Positions 16,657-25,042 of a stretch of DNA of 38,390 nucleotides are shown one piece after another. The stretch lies in assembly GCA_964596115.1 (NCBI GenBank), contig CAZQRW010000011.1, positions 1-38,390 on the forward strand. The letters run 5' to 3'. The position numbers were made by a program, and so were the translations under genes. The stretch is from CAZQRW01 sp964596115. Lineage in GTDB: Bacteria > Hydrothermota > UBA3072 > B12-G15. The notes beneath the pieces were generated by a model. The model was not told the DNA's origin and did no database searches. It saw nothing but the letters and a program-made list of their open reading frames with translations. Each line of letters opens with the position of its first letter. The stretch's first letter is position 1.

Positions 16657-16690
16657 TTGACAATTGAGTATTTTGCTATAACCTGATGGT
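16657..16690 (+). promoter_or_regulatory. Leaderless promoter of mlaE-mlaD
   Basis: TTGACA (16657-16662), 16 bases and TAACCT (16679-16684), then 6 bases to the ATG at 16691. The -10 is poor (an alternative TATAAC gives a 14-base spacer), but the -35-to-ATG distance of 34 matches the other leaderless heads. Confidence 0.55.
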
Positions 16691-17446
16691 ATGATAAAGA
16701 AAAGATTACTTTTTGCTTTTGACTATGTTGGAGGCGTTTTTGTACTTCTTTGGCAGTCAATCGTTTTTTTTCCGCGAGCATTGCGGAAACCTAATTTAAT
16801 TGTAGAACAAATTGTATTTATGGGAATTGAGTCCTTATCTATTGTAAGTCTTACCGCACTTTTTACGGGTATGGTTGTGGCTTTTGAGGCATATTATCAG
16901 GCTCAAAATTTTATGCCTCTTGTATATGTCGGAATGTCTGTTGCAAAGGCTGAGATGATCGAACTTGGACCTCTAATTACTGGGCTTGTTGTTGCGGGAA
17001 GGGTATCTTCTGCCATTGCCGCTGAGATAGGAACAATGAAAGTAACAGAACAGATAGATGCACTTGAAGCGATGGCTATAAATCCTGTGGAATTTCTTAT
17101 TGTGCCGAGAATTATTACTGGGATTATTGTTTTACCGTTACTTACGATTGTTAGTGAAGTAGTTGCAATATTTGGTGGTTTTATTTATTCGAACATTGGT
17201 CTTCACATCTCTGCCGGTCTTTATTTTAGAGGGGTTAGACTAAATTATTTGCCCATTACTCTATATGGTGGTTTGCTAAAATCGGTTACATTTGGAATCA
17301 TTATAAGTTTGATGGGGTCTTATCATGGAATGAAAGCAAAAGGTGGGGCAGAGGGGGTCGGAGAGGCAACTACAAAGGCTGTGGTCTCTTCAACTGTTCT
17401 ACTCTTAATATTTGATTATATTGTGTCAAGATTGGTTTTCAGGTAA
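16691..17446 (+). CDS. mlaE: MlaE-family lipid-transport ABC permease
   Basis: MlaE is the inner-membrane permease of the Mla/MCE system, which moves phospholipid between the inner and outer membranes and helps keep the outer membrane asymmetric. The 251-residue protein has about five or six hydrophobic segments and the family core GLVVAGRVSSAIAAEIGTMKVTEQIDALEAMAINPVEFLIVPR-like region at roughly 95-140, which includes the conserved EIGTM(K/R)V(T/S)EQIDAL stretch. It lies 9 bases before mlaD. The usual neighbouring ATPase gene (mlaF) is absent from this cluster and from the window, so the ATPase must be encoded elsewhere. Confidence 0.94.
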   Translation: MIKKRLLFAFDYVGGVFVLLWQSIVFFPRALRKPNLIVEQIVFMGIESLSIVSLTALFTGMVVAFEAYYQAQNFMPLVYVGMSVAKAEMIELGPLITGLVVAGRVSSAIAAEIGTMKVTEQIDALEAMAINPVEFLIVPRIITGIIVLPLLTIVSEVVAIFGGFIYSNIGLHISAGLYFRGVRLNYLPITLYGGLLKSVTFGIIISLMGSYHGMKAKGGAEGVGEATTKAVVSSTVLLLIFDYIVSRLVFR

Positions 17447-17455
17447 GGAGGCTAT

Positions 17456-18250
17456 ATGAGTAATAAGCGTTTAACAGTAAAGGTTGGTATTTTTATAGTA
17501 ACTATACTTGTTGTCTTTTTTGTGGGTCAATTGTGGCTTATGAATTTCAAGGCTCATCGCACGGGGTATATTGTTCATGTTTCATTTAATGATGTTAGTG
17601 GTTTGAAACCAGGAGATCCTGTGAGAGTGTATGGAATAGTAAAAGGTAAGGTTCTTGGTATGGATGTAACCGAGAAGGGTGTAATCGTTACTCTATGGAT
17701 AGAAAATGACGTAAAAATTAAAGAGGATGTAAAGGTATCCATTCGTGATGTTGCAATGATAAGTGGAACTAAAACCATTGTCCTTGACCCTGGTAAGGCA
17801 GAAAAACTCTGGGATATTACTAAGATTATAATTGGTCAGCCAAGTCTTGGGCTGTCGACAGTAGAGATTGGCTCTCTTGCCTCAGAATTTGGAAGTTTGG
17901 CGGAAGTCGCAAGATCCGGACTTGGAAAAACGAGCGGAACTTTAGAACAACTGGAAAAAGTTTTAAGGGATCTTAAAACATTACTTGAGGAGAATAGGAA
18001 AAATATTAAATCAACTATTGGAAATGTAAAGGAAGATTCAGATAGTCTTAAATTGGTCCTTGGTAGACTTAATGAAACATTGAGAGAGATAAATTTGATT
18101 CTTAACAAAATAAACTCGAAACAAGGAAGTCTTGGTAAATTAATCTATGATGATAAATTATATGAAAATCTAAGTAATGCATCTGCAGAATTAAAGGCCT
18201 TGCTTCAGGATATAAAGAAAAACCCCAAGAAATATTTCAAATTATTTTGA
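17456..18250 (+). CDS. mlaD: MlaD-family MCE domain protein
   Basis: A periplasmic lipid-binding subunit anchored in the inner membrane. An N-terminal anchor (VGIFIVTILVVFFVGQLWL, residues about 10-28) is followed by an MCE domain (VSFNDVSGLKPGDPVRVYGIV, residues about 42-62), then a long helical tail with heptad-like leucines, ending in GSLGKLIYDDKLYENL and IKKNPKKYFKLF, both typical of MlaD/PqiB-like tails. It is 264 residues, longer than E. coli MlaD (183), in keeping with the coiled tail. A strong AAGGAGG precedes the ATG at 17456, close behind mlaE, so the two are co-translated partners. Confidence 0.93.
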   Translation: MSNKRLTVKVGIFIVTILVVFFVGQLWLMNFKAHRTGYIVHVSFNDVSGLKPGDPVRVYGIVKGKVLGMDVTEKGVIVTLWIENDVKIKEDVKVSIRDVAMISGTKTIVLDPGKAEKLWDITKIIIGQPSLGLSTVEIGSLASEFGSLAEVARSGLGKTSGTLEQLEKVLRDLKTLLEENRKNIKSTIGNVKEDSDSLKLVLGRLNETLREINLILNKINSKQGSLGKLIYDDKLYENLSNASAELKALLQDIKKNPKKYFKLF

Positions 18251-18258
18251 ATGAAGCC

Positions 18259-18292
18259 TTGATTTTTCTATCTAACAAACTAATTTTCATAT
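18259..18292 (+). promoter_or_regulatory. Probable leaderless promoter of the hflX-glmM-glmS operon
   Basis: TTGATT (18259-18264), 16 bases and TAATTT (18281-18286), then 6 bases to the ATG at 18293. The boxes are only partial matches, but the 34-base -35-to-ATG distance equals that of the other leaderless heads. It begins 9 bases after the mlaD stop. Confidence 0.5.
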
Positions 18293-19393
18293 ATGTATAG
18301 GATAATAGATAAAGAGAAAGAGAAGTTTTTGCTCGTTGGACTTATAACGGATAACAGTAGAAAGAAGGAAAAGATCGATTCATTAGATGAACTTGCTTCA
18401 TTGGTTGAAACGGCAGGAGGTGGGGTTGTCGAGAGAATTATCCAAAAGAGGGATGACCCTGACCCTGCTTATTTTATAGGGAAAGGTAAGGCACAAGAGA
18501 TATCATCCTTAGAGGGTTTCAGCACAATACTCTTTGATGATGCCCTTACACCAGGACAGATTAGCAATCTCAGTAAGTTAACCGGAAAAAAAATATTAGA
18601 TAGAAGAGATATAATACTTGATATATTTGCTCAACACGCAAGAACAAGGGCTGCCAAGATAGAGGTCGAACTTGCACAGCTTAAGTTTACGCTTCCTCGC
18701 TTAAAGGGTAGAGGAATAGAGCTTTCCAGACTTGGAGGCGGAATAGGAACAAGAGGACCTGGTGAAAAGAAACTGGAGATAGATAGAAGAAGAATATTTC
18801 ATAGGATAAGGTACCTTGAGAAAGAACTTGATAAAATATCACGTTCCAGGAAGGTGCAGCGAAAAAGAAGGTCGAAAATTTTCAAGGTGGCACTTCTCGG
18901 TTATACAAATGTCGGTAAAAGTACTCTTTTGAATGTGCTTACACATTCTTCTACTTATGTTGATAATAAGTTATTTGCTACACTTGATCCTCTTACGAGG
19001 ATCTGCCGACTTTCTTCAGAAAAATATTTTGTCGTAACTGACACAATTGGTTTAATACGGAATATTCCTCCTCAGTTAATTGCATCTTTCCATTCAACAC
19101 TTGAGGAAGCAATAATTGCTGATTTAAGGCTAGTTGTGATCGATATTTCAAGTGGGAATTTTGAGTTTCAAATTTCTGAGGCTAAGAAGCTAATGGAAAC
19201 ATTAGGTATATTAGAGTCCAATCACATATTTGTATTTAATAAGATTGACCTATTCTATGATCAAATACTGCTTGAATCGATAAAAGAGAGATTCCCAGAT
19301 GATTTATTTATTTCTGCTAAAAAGGGCATTGGTATAGATAAACTCAAAGAAAGGATAGGGGGTTTAATGGAAAAAAGGGAAATAGCCGTATGA
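18293..19393 (+). CDS. hflX: GTPase HflX
   Basis: HflX is a ribosome-associated GTPase that splits or rescues stalled ribosomes under stress. The 366-residue protein has the N-terminal HflX domain (PAYFIGKGKAQEI near 58-70; ILDRRDIILDIFAQHARTRAAKIEVELAQL near 101-130), the glycine-rich linker GGGIGTRGPGEKKLE near 148-162, and a G domain with P-loop GYTNVGKST at 203-211, switch II DTIGLIRNIP and the guanine-binding NKID. It is complete. Its stop overlaps glmM as ATGA, so the two are coupled. Confidence 0.96.
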   Translation: MYRIIDKEKEKFLLVGLITDNSRKKEKIDSLDELASLVETAGGGVVERIIQKRDDPDPAYFIGKGKAQEISSLEGFSTILFDDALTPGQISNLSKLTGKKILDRRDIILDIFAQHARTRAAKIEVELAQLKFTLPRLKGRGIELSRLGGGIGTRGPGEKKLEIDRRRIFHRIRYLEKELDKISRSRKVQRKRRSKIFKVALLGYTNVGKSTLLNVLTHSSTYVDNKLFATLDPLTRICRLSSEKYFVVTDTIGLIRNIPPQLIASFHSTLEEAIIADLRLVVIDISSGNFEFQISEAKKLMETLGILESNHIFVFNKIDLFYDQILLESIKERFPDDLFISAKKGIGIDKLKERIGGLMEKREIAV

Positions 19394-20730
19394 TTATAAA
19401 ATCTGTGTCAGGCATTAGAGGAATTGTTGGTAATGGATTCACTCCTGAATTTGTAACTGCTTATGCCGCCGCTTTTGGCGTCTATACAGGTAGGGGGAAG
19501 ATTATAATTGGAAGAGATACAAGAAAAAGTGGAATAATGCTACGAGATGCCGTTATTGCTGGACTGCTTTCCGTTGGTTGTGAAGTAATCGATCTTGGTA
19601 TAGTTCCTACCCCTACATTACTCTATAATGTAAAGATATCAGACGTATATGGAGGGATTGTTATTACGGCGAGCCATAACCCTTCTGAATGGAATGCTTT
19701 GAAACTTGTAAATAAAAATGGAGAATTCTTAAATGCAAATGAGGGCAATGAACTGGATATTGTGTATAGAGAAGGTTTCGATAGAGTCAATTCCAGCAGG
19801 ATAAAAGGTGTTCAGTTGGACAAAAAAGGAGTTGAAAGACATATAGATAATGCACTGGCTATCAAGGGGATAGATGTGGCGGGAATAAAGAAGAAAAGGT
19901 TTAAAGTGGGGATTGATTGCGTAAATGGTGCTGCATTTTCTGCATATCCAATATTTTTGAGAAGGCTTGGATGCGAAGTTAAAGAAGTCTTTTGTGAAGG
20001 TAATGGCAAATTCATAAGAAATCCTGAGCCCATTCCAGAAAATTTAAAGGTCCTTGAGAAAACTGTGAAAGAAAACCATCTCGATATTGGTTTTGCCACT
20101 GATGCAGATGGAGATAGGTTAAGTCTTATTTCTGAAAAAGGTCAGGCTATAGGGGAGGAATACACTATAACTCTTGCGCTTGATTACTGGCTTAAAAGAA
20201 AAAGTGGTCCTGGTGTTGTAAATTATTCGACAACATCGATGGTAGATTTTATTGGGAATAGACATGGGGTGAGAATTTTTAGGGCTAAGGTAGGTGAGGC
20301 AAATGTTGTTAATATGATGAAGAAAGTTAATGCTGCAATTGGGGGGGAGGGGAATGGAGGTGTTATACTTCCAAGTTTTCAATATACAAGAGATGCAGTT
20401 GTGGGTATATTGACTATTTTATCATTATTGGTTGAAAAAGAGTTGAAGATAAGTGAAATAATAAACGAATATCCTCACTTGAAAATTGTAAAAAAGGTAG
20501 TAAGATTTAATGATTTGAAGGTCAGAGATGAATTTTTTAATAGGGTAAGGAATTACTATGAAAAATATGAAATTGATGAAACTGACGGAATAAAGATTTT
20601 TAAAGAAAATGGATGGATACATATACGAAAAAGTGGGACTGAACCTATAATTAGATTAATTGCTGAAAGCAAAAAAAGAGAGGATGCATTGGATATGATT
20701 GAAGAAACAAATAAAATTGGGGAAATGTAA
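19390..20730 (+). CDS. glmM: Phosphoglucosamine mutase (phosphohexomutase family)
   Basis: Converts glucosamine-6-P to glucosamine-1-P on the way to UDP-GlcNAc. The four family sites are present: phospho-serine S95 in TASHNPSEWNALK, metal loop DADGDRLS near residue 238, sugar-binding loop GGEGNGGVI near 317, and the phosphate-binding RKSGTEPIIRLI near the C-terminus. The GEGNGG form of the sugar loop is common in archaeal-type mutases; classical bacterial GlmM has GEQSGH. Specificity could therefore be broader (glucosamine, glucose or mannose phosphate). Adjacency to glmS two bases downstream supports the glucosamine role. Length 446, normal. Confidence 0.88.
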   Translation: MIIKSVSGIRGIVGNGFTPEFVTAYAAAFGVYTGRGKIIIGRDTRKSGIMLRDAVIAGLLSVGCEVIDLGIVPTPTLLYNVKISDVYGGIVITASHNPSEWNALKLVNKNGEFLNANEGNELDIVYREGFDRVNSSRIKGVQLDKKGVERHIDNALAIKGIDVAGIKKKRFKVGIDCVNGAAFSAYPIFLRRLGCEVKEVFCEGNGKFIRNPEPIPENLKVLEKTVKENHLDIGFATDADGDRLSLISEKGQAIGEEYTITLALDYWLKRKSGPGVVNYSTTSMVDFIGNRHGVRIFRAKVGEANVVNMMKKVNAAIGGEGNGGVILPSFQYTRDAVVGILTILSLLVEKELKISEIINEYPHLKIVKKVVRFNDLKVRDEFFNRVRNYYEKYEIDETDGIKIFKENGWIHIRKSGTEPIIRLIAESKKREDALDMIEETNKIGEM

Positions 20731-20732
20731 AT

Positions 20733-22559
20733 ATGTGTGGAATAGTAGGTTACATAGGTAGTAAAGATGTAAGCAGTGTATTAATGGCTGGTCTCTGGAA
20801 ATTAGAATACAGGGGTTATGACTCCAGTGGTATTGCGACTATTGAAAATAGTGAATTGGGGGTAAGAAAAACTTTTGGAAAATTGATGAGACTCCAAGAG
20901 CTCCTTACAAAGGAGCCGTTAGGGGGAGATGTTGGGATAGGCCATACGAGGTGGGCGACACATGGTGAACCCTCTGAACAGAATGCGCATCCACAGGTTG
21001 ACTGTGAAGGCAAGATAGCAATTGTGCACAATGGAATTATTGAAAATTATTATACCCTCAGGGATAGATTAAAAAAGAGCAAGCATATCTTTAAGTCAAA
21101 TACTGATACAGAAGTTATTGCCCACCTGATAGAGGAAAATTACAAAGGCAATCTAAAGAATGCAGTGCTGAAGACAGTAAAAATGCTTAAAGGTTCTTTT
21201 GCATTCGCTGTTATTTCTAGTAAGGAACCAGGAAAAATCATTGCTTATAGAAAAGGTAGCCCTTTGATAATTGGTATTGGCAAGGGGGAAAATTTGCTTG
21301 CCTCTGATATTCCAGCAGTCATTGGTCACACAAGAAGTATTATTGTTATGGATGATGATGAATTAGCTGTTCTCACCAAAAATTCCGTGAGTTTTTTTAA
21401 TAAGGATGGTAAAAAAATTCAAAAGAAAATACGTAAGGTTCCCTATAAATCAGCTGATCTTGAAAAGGGTGGGTTTCCTCATTATATGTTAAAAGAGATT
21501 TTTGAACAACCAGCAGTAATTAGAGATAATTTGAATATAAGACTCAAGAATAGCAAGATTATCCTTGGTGATTCGTTTCATTTCACCCCAGATTCTATTG
21601 CTTCTATCAATAACATTTTTATTCAAGCTTGTGGAACTTCCTGGCATGCTGGTTATATAGGTAAATATATTCTTGAAAAACTTGCAAGAATACATACAGA
21701 AGTTGATATTTCTTCAGAATTTAGATATCGTAATCCAGTTATTAGTGGGGAGACACTTGTCATAGCCGTTAGTCAATCAGGCGAGACAGCAGATACCCTT
21801 GCAGGATTAAGGGAGGCGAAGGCCAAGTTTCTACGGGTCCTTTCATTTGTGAACACACCTGGAAGTACAATTGCCCGTGAATCTGATGGTGTCATATATG
21901 TTAATGCAGGGCCAGAAATAGGGGTTGCTTCAACCAAGGCGTTTGTTGCACAAATATTCAATTTATACCTTTTTACACTTTATCTTTCAAGGATAAAATG
22001 GACAATAACCAAAGAAGAAATGTTAAGAAGAATAAAAGAATTAAATAAAATCCCTAAGATTATAGAAGATGTATTGAAATTGGACCCTGAGATTAAGAAG
22101 ATAGCTGAGAGCCTAAAGGAAAAGAAGAATTTTATCTTCTTAGGGAGGGGGATTAACTATCCTACTGCCCTGGAAGGTGCATTAAAACTGAAGGAAATTT
22201 CGTATATATATGCATCCGGTTATCCTGCTGGTGAATTAAAACATGGACCACTTGCACTTGTGGATGAAGACATTCCAATTGTAGCAATAGCCACAAAATC
22301 AGACGTTTACGAAAAGATGCTAAGTAATCTTGAAGAGGTAAAATCAAGGAAGGGGAAAATTATAGCCATTGCTACAAAGGGCGATAAAAAAATAAAAGAT
22401 ATTGCAGATTCTGTGCTCTACATACCAGACATTATGGAGGAAATCTCTCCCATCCCCGCAGTAATCCCTCTTCAGCTTTTTGCTTACCATATGGCAAATC
22501 TTAACGGAAGAGATGTTGATAAGCCAAGAAACCTTGCAAAGAGCGTCACAGTAGAGTAG
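20733..22559 (+). CDS. glmS: Glucosamine-fructose-6-phosphate aminotransferase GlmS
   Basis: GlmS makes glucosamine-6-P from fructose-6-P and glutamine, the entry step to amino-sugars for peptidoglycan and lipopolysaccharide. At 608 residues it is full length. Cys2 (MCGIVGYIG) is the glutaminase nucleophile, and GHTRWATHGEPSEQNAHP and the YNGIIEN-like HNGIIENY complete the amidotransferase half. Two SIS domains follow (ACGTSWHAGYIGKYILE; SQSGETADTLAGLREAK; LGRGINYPTALEGALKLKEISYIYASGYPAGELKHGPLAL), and the C-terminus is the usual DVDKPRNLAKSVTVE. The 5' side is occupied by glmM only 2 bases away, so there is no room for a glmS ribozyme. RapZ, a glmS regulator in enterobacteria, is encoded at 4985-5821. 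Confidence 0.98.
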   Translation: MCGIVGYIGSKDVSSVLMAGLWKLEYRGYDSSGIATIENSELGVRKTFGKLMRLQELLTKEPLGGDVGIGHTRWATHGEPSEQNAHPQVDCEGKIAIVHNGIIENYYTLRDRLKKSKHIFKSNTDTEVIAHLIEENYKGNLKNAVLKTVKMLKGSFAFAVISSKEPGKIIAYRKGSPLIIGIGKGENLLASDIPAVIGHTRSIIVMDDDELAVLTKNSVSFFNKDGKKIQKKIRKVPYKSADLEKGGFPHYMLKEIFEQPAVIRDNLNIRLKNSKIILGDSFHFTPDSIASINNIFIQACGTSWHAGYIGKYILEKLARIHTEVDISSEFRYRNPVISGETLVIAVSQSGETADTLAGLREAKAKFLRVLSFVNTPGSTIARESDGVIYVNAGPEIGVASTKAFVAQIFNLYLFTLYLSRIKWTITKEEMLRRIKELNKIPKIIEDVLKLDPEIKKIAESLKEKKNFIFLGRGINYPTALEGALKLKEISYIYASGYPAGELKHGPLALVDEDIPIVAIATKSDVYEKMLSNLEEVKSRKGKIIAIATKGDKKIKDIADSVLYIPDIMEEISPIPAVIPLQLFAYHMANLNGRDVDKPRNLAKSVTVE

Positions 22560-22567
22560 GAGAACAG

Positions 22568-23389
22568 TTGATATATTTAATATTTTCTTATGCATTTCTT
22601 ATTATGCCCATTGATTCGAAGGTTGTTGGGATGGGTTCAGCATCAACCGCTTTAAATCCTGATGTTTCTGGTGTTTTCTGGAATCCAGCAGTTATCGGCA
22701 ATAACAAATTTACGACAACAATAATGAACTTTGGCGGTTTAAATTATTATGCAGTTGGGAGAACATTAAAAATAAAGGGGATACATTTCGGTTTAGGGAT
22801 GAAAGGGCTTTATTCAGGCGAAATGGTTAAGAGAGATACTTTAGGCAGGCCATTTGGTTCTTTTCAGTATATTGCTGTTGTTCCAATTATTGGTTTTTCG
22901 AAGAAAATGATGAACAATTTTACCATTGGTGCAAAACTTTTCTTACCATTTGAGAAGGTTACATCTTATACTTCTTATGGATTGGGCTTTGAGTTTGGAG
23001 CCATATATAAGATATATAGGAAGTTAAACATAGGAGTGTATGGCAGGAATTTTGGCTTTAGTTTGTCCCCATTTATTTCTGAAAAAAGGGAAATGGAAAA
23101 TGAGATAAGGATAGGCGTAGCATATTTTGATAAGAGATTTATTCTTAGTGGAGACATTTTTTATCCTTTTGGAATAGCAACAGGTGTGAAAATACCCATT
23201 AAAGACTTTTTCTCTATAAATTTTGGTTATAATACGTTGTATAATGATCTAAAAATTGGTGAAGGCATAGATCCTTTAACGAATGCCAACTTTGGTTTTT
23301 CTGTAAGATTCAGTAATAAAAGTTTAATGTACAATGCTATTTTTGCAGGTCCTTTGGGTATTGTCCACAACGTTGGTATAGAATTTTGA
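22568..23389 (+). CDS. PorV/PorQ (UPF0164-like) outer-membrane beta-barrel protein
   Basis: Predicted outer-membrane protein, 273 residues. It starts at TTG 22568, with AGGAGAA at 22558-22564 overlapping the glmS stop. A short hydrophobic leader (MIYLIFSYAFLIMP) leads into VVGMGSASTALNPDVSGVFWNPAVIG, the hallmark opening of the PorV/PorQ/UPF0164 group, followed by alternating glycine- and aromatic-rich beta strands and a terminal GIEF (C-terminal aromatic). In Bacteroidetes PorV takes part in type IX secretion as a shuttle for cargo with C-terminal sorting domains; whether this short homologue does so is unknown. A sorting-domain remnant at 30230-30400 makes a secretion link plausible. Confidence 0.78.
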   Translation: MIYLIFSYAFLIMPIDSKVVGMGSASTALNPDVSGVFWNPAVIGNNKFTTTIMNFGGLNYYAVGRTLKIKGIHFGLGMKGLYSGEMVKRDTLGRPFGSFQYIAVVPIIGFSKKMMNNFTIGAKLFLPFEKVTSYTSYGLGFEFGAIYKIYRKLNIGVYGRNFGFSLSPFISEKREMENEIRIGVAYFDKRFILSGDIFYPFGIATGVKIPIKDFFSINFGYNTLYNDLKIGEGIDPLTNANFGFSVRFSNKSLMYNAIFAGPLGIVHNVGIEF

Positions 23390-23390
23390 T

Positions 23391-23942
23391 ATGCTCAGGG
23401 AATCCCCTATTCCTATGCCCGTTATTCTTCTTACAGTAAAAGATGAGGAGAAAATTGGGAACATTACAACCCTGATCTGGATAGGTTTTTTTTCTGAGGA
23501 ACCACTAACACTTGGTGTTACATTAAAAAAGAAGAGATATTCGTATAAACTATTAGAGAAATACAGAGAATTTGGTATCAATATTCCCACGATTGATATT
23601 ATTAGGGCCGTTGATTTTTGTGGATATACGACGGGAAGGAAAATTGACAAATTTAGAGAATCTGGTTTAACACCTATTCCGGCTCATTCTATTTCCGCAC
23701 CTATGATAAAGGAATGCCCTATAAGACTTGAATGTAGATTAAAAGAAATAAAGGAATTTACTGATCATGACGTAATAATTGGAGAGGTTGTTTATTCACA
23801 TATAGAGCCAGATGTAGTTGACAGTGAAGGGAAAATAGATTTCAATAGACTCAAGCCAATCATTGGGAATTATCATCAGGTTTCTTATTATGAAATAGGT
23901 GATTTGATAGAATACTGGGGATTTTCAAGAAAACAGACCTAA
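23391..23942 (+). CDS. Flavin reductase-like FMN-binding domain protein
   Basis: A 183-residue cytosolic protein of the flavin reductase-like family (split-barrel FMN-binding fold). It shows the expected layout: an N-terminal PIPMPVILLTVKDEEKIGNITTLIW strand pair, then PLTLGVTLKKKRYSYKLLEKYREFGINIP (the FMN/phosphate region), then a C-terminal HDVIIGEVV strand. The specific substrate cannot be told. It begins one base after the porV-like stop and ends 13 bases before the glycosyltransferase, so it is in the hflX operon. Confidence 0.82.
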   Translation: MLRESPIPMPVILLTVKDEEKIGNITTLIWIGFFSEEPLTLGVTLKKKRYSYKLLEKYREFGINIPTIDIIRAVDFCGYTTGRKIDKFRESGLTPIPAHSISAPMIKECPIRLECRLKEIKEFTDHDVIIGEVVYSHIEPDVVDSEGKIDFNRLKPIIGNYHQVSYYEIGDLIEYWGFSRKQT

Positions 23943-23955
23943 CTTTTATCTTTTA

Positions 23956-24351
23956 ATGGATATTAAAAAGTATAAAATATTCCTTTTTCCATTACTGTTT
24001 ACAACTGTTGTCTACACTATTTTATGGTTCGGTTACAGAAAAAGAAAACCAATAATAATTAATGATTCATATCAGTATATTGCCTGTGCAAATAATATGG
24101 CGAACCACAGAACGTTTTATGCTGGTGATATAAACAAAGAAAGAGATCCATTCTTATACACTTTAAGAACCCCCATTTACCCAATATTTATATATATCGT
24201 AGATAAAACCCATCTCCATATGAATACAATGATACTATTACAGTTTCTTTTAGTGTTGTTCAATGGTTTTTTACTGATTAAAATTCTTGACACCCTAAAA
24301 ATAAGCGAGAACAGGTACAGTTTTGCTCCTATTTATTGGAGTTTCTTATAA
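23956..24351 (+). CDS. GT39-like membrane glycosyltransferase, N-terminal fragment before the gap
   Basis: The readable part begins MDIKKYKIF with a transmembrane helix (FPLLFTTVVYTILWF), then an outside loop with NDSYQYIACANNMA and RTPIYPIFIYIVDK, followed by another helix (ILLQFLLVLFNGFLLI). This is the pattern of GT39/ArnT-like lipid-linked sugar transferases, whose first loop carries an acidic residue after the first helix. About 120 residues are believable. From 24312 on, the sequence is the 55-base stretch repeated after the N gap, and there the reading frame differs from that of the C-terminal fragment, so the stop at 24349-24351 is probably artificial. Confidence 0.65.
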   Translation: MDIKKYKIFLFPLLFTTVVYTILWFGYRKRKPIIINDSYQYIACANNMANHRTFYAGDINKERDPFLYTLRTPIYPIFIYIVDKTHLHMNTMILLQFLLVLFNGFLLIKILDTLKISENRYSFAPIYWSFL

Positions 24352-24366
24352 TGTTTTTCTTGCCAT
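24312..24366 (+). repeat. 55-bp exact duplicate left of the gap
   Basis: The bases 24312-24366 are identical to 24467-24521 on the other side of the N run. A 55-base exact match ending exactly at a gap looks like overlap between two contig ends from a k=55 assembly graph rather than a biological repeat. Confidence 0.85.
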
Positions 24367-24466
24367 NNNNNNNNNNNNNNNNNNNNNNNNNNNNNNNNNN
24401 NNNNNNNNNNNNNNNNNNNNNNNNNNNNNNNNNNNNNNNNNNNNNNNNNNNNNNNNNNNNNNNNNN
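24367..24466. other. 100-N scaffold gap
   Basis: Exactly 100 unknown bases, the default placeholder for a gap of unknown size. It interrupts a membrane glycosyltransferase gene. The readable parts total about 200 residues, while such enzymes are usually 400-550, so several hundred bases of coding sequence may be missing. Confidence 0.98.
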
Positions 24467-24699
24467 CAGGTACAGTTTTGCTCCTATTTATTGGAGTTTC
24501 TTATAATGTTTTTCTTGCCATAATGCTTTTTCTGTTTTTGTTTAAAAAACAAATCGACCTGAAGATAAGGGTTATAATTTTTATTATTATTATTTACATT
24601 GCACTCATCACAGGCCCAATGAGTGCATCCCGCTTCAGGCTTCCTGTTTACCCTTTGATGCTTTTTGCATTGGGAGGCACAATAATTAAGGATAAATGA
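24467..24699 (+). CDS. GT39-like membrane glycosyltransferase, C-terminal fragment after the gap
   Basis: The open frame after the gap gives hydrophobic segments (LLFIGVSYNVFLAIMLFLFLF; VIIFIIIIYIALITGP) and ends MSASRFRLPVYPLMLFALGGTIIKDK. The motif SRFRLPVYP is characteristic of the last loops of GT39/ArnT-type polyprenyl-phosphate sugar transferases. No start is available because the gap removes the middle of the gene. The frame in the shared 55-base segment is shifted by one relative to the upstream fragment, so the two cannot simply be merged. Confidence 0.65.
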
Positions 24700-25008
24700 G
24701 TGCACGGGTATGGTTTGTAAGATACAATCTTACTTGCGTAAGAATCCACAGCTAAAGCCTTCCGCGATTGTTTCTCTTTTTCCACAATTCGCGTTCTTTC
24801 TTCAATGTTTATATTATGAGAGCGACCCTCCTGCACCGCGCAGGTGTAATAATATTGTAGTTACTGTCTTTTCTCACGAATCAAGATTCACGGTCTTTTT
24901 ATGACTTCCGCATTCCGAGTTCTGAATTCCGCATTTTATATTATATATCCTATTCTCTATATCCCGTTTTTTGTGTAGTGCCTCCCTCTTTATAGGGCAT
25001 TTGTTTTG
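24700..25008. other. Non-coding stretch with small hairpins and heptamer repeats
   Basis: No credible gene. It holds two small perfect hairpins (TCTTAC/GTAAGA at 24728-24743; CCTGC/GCAGG at 24830-24844) and 7-base tandem repeats at 24875-24939. Parts are visibly richer in CG words than the flanking genes. It ends at the nfeD promoter. Confidence 0.6.
24875..24939. repeat. Heptamer tandem repeats
   Basis: Two short runs with 7-base period: CACGAAT, CAAGATT, CACGGTC at 24875-24895, then CTTCCGC, ATTCCGA, GTTCTGA, ATTCCGC, ATTTTAT at 24905-24939. The first run plus its CTTTTTAT flank recurs inverted at 38076-38109. Confidence 0.75.
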
Positions 25009-25042
25009 TTGACATATTGGCTATATAACCTATACTTATAGT
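25009..25042 (+). promoter_or_regulatory. Leaderless promoter of the nfeD operon
   Basis: TTGACA (25009-25014), 16 bases and TATACT (25031-25036), then 6 bases to the ATG at 25043. Both boxes are near consensus. This is one of the two clearest examples (with polX) of a promoter with no space for a ribosome-binding site. Confidence 0.82.

Noticed and set aside
20728..20733. glmS ribozyme upstream of glmS
   Set aside because: Only two bases separate the glmM stop from the glmS ATG, so no ribozyme could fit.
24710..24904. Small open frame of 64 codons in the gap between the glycosyltransferase and nfeD
   Set aside because: Starts inside hairpin sequence and runs into heptamer repeats; composition and product look non-coding.
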